Source: a virus
DNA length: 28,847 nt
Reading direction: 5' to 3' (one strand)
IMG/VR virus record: IMGVR_UViG_3300025413_000097
Location: 1-28,847 of that record
The notes beneath the pieces were generated by a model. That model had not been told where the DNA came from and ran no database searches. It was given only the letters and a program-made list of their open reading frames with translations. The first letter of the stretch is position 1. Each line of letters starts with the position of its first letter. Of this stretch, positions 27,480-28,847 are shown piece by piece. The translations under genes and the position numbers were made by a program.

Positions 27480-27914
27480 TCATTTAATACACTCTATTGG
27501 CTCTATAGCAATCTCAATTTTTGGAGTTTCGTCAATAGCGGCAAACCACTTTGATGCGGCAATTTGAACCACAAGCGAGTCATCTTCCCAAAACTCGTTT
27601 AGGCAATCCTGTACGCTGAACTTGATTAAGTTGTCCAGATCAGGACGCTTGGTAGCAGGAAGCCTGCCTTGATAAATTTTTTTGCCATTAAGTGAAACAG
27701 GACGCTTTAACACAAAGGCAATAGTCAACTTTACAGGATCACAGAATTTTTTATTTGGAATGTGTGGTTGAGCATAAAATCTGATTACAGATTCATAGTC
27801 TTTAGCTCGTTTTTCTTTGAAAAAAATTACTCGTCCCCCCATGCACATAGCCCTTTTGCCAGCCCCCTGCATGGAGGCTGGCACTACAGGAACTATGAAT
27901 GAGACTTTTTCCAT
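27480..27914 (-). CDS. rusA: RusA-like Holliday junction resolvase
   Basis: The 144-residue protein matches RusA family structure: an N-terminal strand (SFIVPVVPASMQG), a central YESVIRFYAQ helix, and the family core ATKRPDLDNLIKFSVQDCL (88-106; D92 and D94 equal RusA active-site acids). NEFWEDDSLVV follows with D111/D112. RusA resolves four-way junctions made during replication and recombination. Its start overlaps the stop of the preceding zinc protein by one base. Normal length for the family (about 120-145). Confidence 0.9.
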   Translation of the reverse strand: MEKVSFIVPVVPASMQGAGKRAMCMGGRVIFFKEKRAKDYESVIRFYAQPHIPNKKFCDPVKLTIAFVLKRPVSLNGKKIYQGRLPATKRPDLDNLIKFSVQDCLNEFWEDDSLVVQIAASKWFAAIDETPKIEIAIEPIECIK

Positions 27915-28108
27915 CAGTAGTTATTCCAGAGATCGTCTTGGCAGTCGGCACAGCGGTAGCGGTTATTATGCGGATTGGATAAATCCTGTTTCACATAATA
28001 GACCATCTCGCCTGCGAGTATGCGGCTTCCCATGATCGGGTCACCGCAGTCGTCGCAGATGTATGTATCGCCGTCCTTGACGTTCTTCTTGGAAACTACT
28101 GCGCTCAT
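27914..28108 (-). CDS. Small zinc-finger-like protein
   Basis: The 64-residue protein has CDDC (about 18-21) and CADC (about 53-56) with a beta-rich middle (GEMVYYVKQDLSN), the layout of a two-pair zinc finger. No specific family is identified. It abuts the SSB-like gene and RusA in the recombination/replication operon, which makes nucleic-acid binding plausible but not shown. Confidence 0.65.
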   Translation of the reverse strand: MSAVVSKKNVKDGDTYICDDCGDPIMGSRILAGEMVYYVKQDLSNPHNNRYRCADCQDDLWNNY

Positions 28109-28110
28109 TT

Positions 28111-28389
28111 TTAGAACGGGATGTCGTCTTCGCGTTCAGGCGCGGCAGGCTTCTTATAAGACTGCGCGTTCTGCTTGATGAAGCCTTGAGGCTTGTCCTT
28201 CGGTGCGCGAGGCTCGCTGATCTGGACGTTGAACTTCTTCACGCCATTCGATGTTTCGCCTTCCCAAAGGCTAATCTCGATCAACTCGCCCTTCCACATT
28301 GCCTTGCCCTTGAAGTCAGGGTGCTTTTCTTCCTGCTTGTAGTCGTTGGGGAAAATTGTCCCGCGACCCTCTTTGTGTTCGTATGCCAT
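28111..28389 (-). CDS. SSB-like protein with DDIPF tail
   Basis: The 92-residue protein is read from ATG 28389 (MAYEHKEGRGTIFPNDYKQE); an earlier in-frame start would lie inside the previous gene. It has a beta-rich body with MWKGELIEISLWEGET and KKFNVQISEP, a Lys/Pro-rich linker and the C-terminal string EDDIPF, the acidic-hydrophobic tip by which single-strand binding proteins recruit partners. Size is smaller than classical SSB (about 150+), so it may be a shortened OB-fold or DUF736-type protein. The location in a replication operon is consistent. Confidence 0.6.
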   Translation of the reverse strand: MAYEHKEGRGTIFPNDYKQEEKHPDFKGKAMWKGELIEISLWEGETSNGVKKFNVQISEPRAPKDKPQGFIKQNAQSYKKPAAPEREDDIPF

Positions 28390-28390
28390 T

Positions 28391-28666
28391 TTAGTATGCC
28401 CTTTCTGTTTCTTTGTTAGAGCCGGATAACTCCTGCTCGATTTCTTCATCCTCCTTATCTAGGAGAAAGTCTACTGCTAGGTGTAATGCCTTGCACTTGT
28501 ACCAGTCAGCTTCTTCGCAATCGATGATCTTTGCATCTGCCAATAACTGGAGCTTGGAGTTGAGTTCGATGAGTATCATTTTGAAATGATCATCAAGTTG
28601 CTCTGATACATCTGAACCAAGAGCGGTTATGATATTTATTTCTTTCTGTGTCGGTTTGTTTTGCAT
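28391..28666 (-). CDS. 91-residue hypothetical protein
   Basis: The protein (MQNKPTQKEINIITALGSDV, then helices with KMILIELNSKLQLLADAKII and an acidic end) is not recognised. It is mostly helical with a Lys-poor, Glu-rich C-terminus. It has no signal or TM segment. Its start follows CAAAACAATG without Shine-Dalgarno, and its stop is one base before the SSB-like start. Confidence 0.55.
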   Translation of the reverse strand: MQNKPTQKEINIITALGSDVSEQLDDHFKMILIELNSKLQLLADAKIIDCEEADWYKCKALHLAVDFLLDKEDEEIEQELSGSNKETERAY

Positions 28667-28674
28667 TGTTTTGT

Positions 28675-28847
28675 TTATTTTGCACGCACCATGATGGGCG
28701 CGCTGGTTTTGGTTGTGAGAACATCCGCGAGGATGGACTCAAGTTCTACTTTCGCTTCCTTTGCCTTCAACCCTGTGGCGACGGCAAATTGTTTCTCCAG
28801 CGTTGGGAGTGAAATCTTGGAACAGCACATGATGGCAGATACGGATA
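28675..28847 (-). CDS. C-terminal part of a gene cut by the window edge
   Basis: An open frame enters from the right edge and ends at TAA 28675-28677. The visible residues include ISLPTLEKQFAVATGLKAKE and VELESILADVLTTKTSAPIM. It is helical with no diagnostic motif. An internal ATG near the edge could be its start, but the frame is also open upstream, so the true start is unknown. Function is not predictable. Confidence 0.5.
   Translation of the reverse strand, partial: SVSAIMCCSKISLPTLEKQFAVATGLKAKEAKVELESILADVLTTKTSAPIMVRAK

Overview
This window is part of a tailed double-stranded DNA phage genome (Caudoviricetes), or of a prophage. It carries the small and large terminase subunits, a portal, a scaffold-like protein, a major capsid protein, fibre-type virion proteins, a GH108 endolysin cassette and a phage replication module. 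No integrase, repressor or host housekeeping gene is seen, so lifestyle and host remain open. All genes but one read on the minus strand, so transcription runs from high to low coordinates. Most genes abut or overlap by 1-4 bases. Few starts have a Shine-Dalgarno sequence; many instead follow an AT-rich string such as TAATTATG or CTAAAACTATG. That style suggests a host that relies little on Shine-Dalgarno pairing (Bacteroidota are the best-known example), but this is inference only.

Layout in transcription order. (1) 28847-24690, early/replication: an SSB-like protein with a DDIPF tail, a small zinc protein, a RusA-type resolvase, a probable HNH homing endonuclease, a DUF1376 replication protein and a DnaC-like helicase loader. 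(2) 24661-19926, packaging: a zinc/coiled-coil protein, a PD-(D/E)XK nuclease-like protein, TerS, small proteins, one opposite-strand gene (22202-22423), TerL and a zinc microprotein. A tRNA-Gln(UUG) with encoded CCA follows. (3) 19748-16865, accessory/control: a promoter plus structured RNA ending in a terminator-like stem, four consecutive coiled-coil genes sharing an 18-base repeat, and about 0.95 kb of non-coding DNA. That stretch holds a promoter bracketed by direct repeats, hairpins, an operator-like palindrome and a strong terminator on the opposite strand. (4) 16863-10808, head: a ParB-like protein, a Cys-rich protein, a portal, three small proteins and a scaffold-like protein. (5) 10805-6057, a glycan cassette: four glycosyltransferase-like proteins followed by two methyltransferases. 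Most of it is AT-rich, and it sits between scaffold and major capsid protein. (6) 6054-1897: a promoter and structured leader, the major capsid protein, an intercistronic hairpin, jelly-roll-like and Gly-rich proteins, and a phage-type domain fused to a sulfotransferase domain. (7) 1897-1: small membrane proteins and a lipoprotein (holin/spanin candidates), the GH108 endolysin and an acidic protein.

The order TerS-TerL-portal-scaffold-coat is classical. The unusual content is the glycosyltransferase/methyltransferase block inside the head operon plus a sulfotransferase on a probable virion protein. Together they suggest the phage builds and caps (methylates, sulfates) a glycan on its own particle or on the host envelope. 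The second unusual element is the non-coding control DNA around the coiled-coil genes, with two related pyrimidine-rich leaders. Base composition is mosaic: single 60-base lines sampled by eye were about 63% GC in TerL, 57% in the capsid gene and 32% in a methyltransferase gene.
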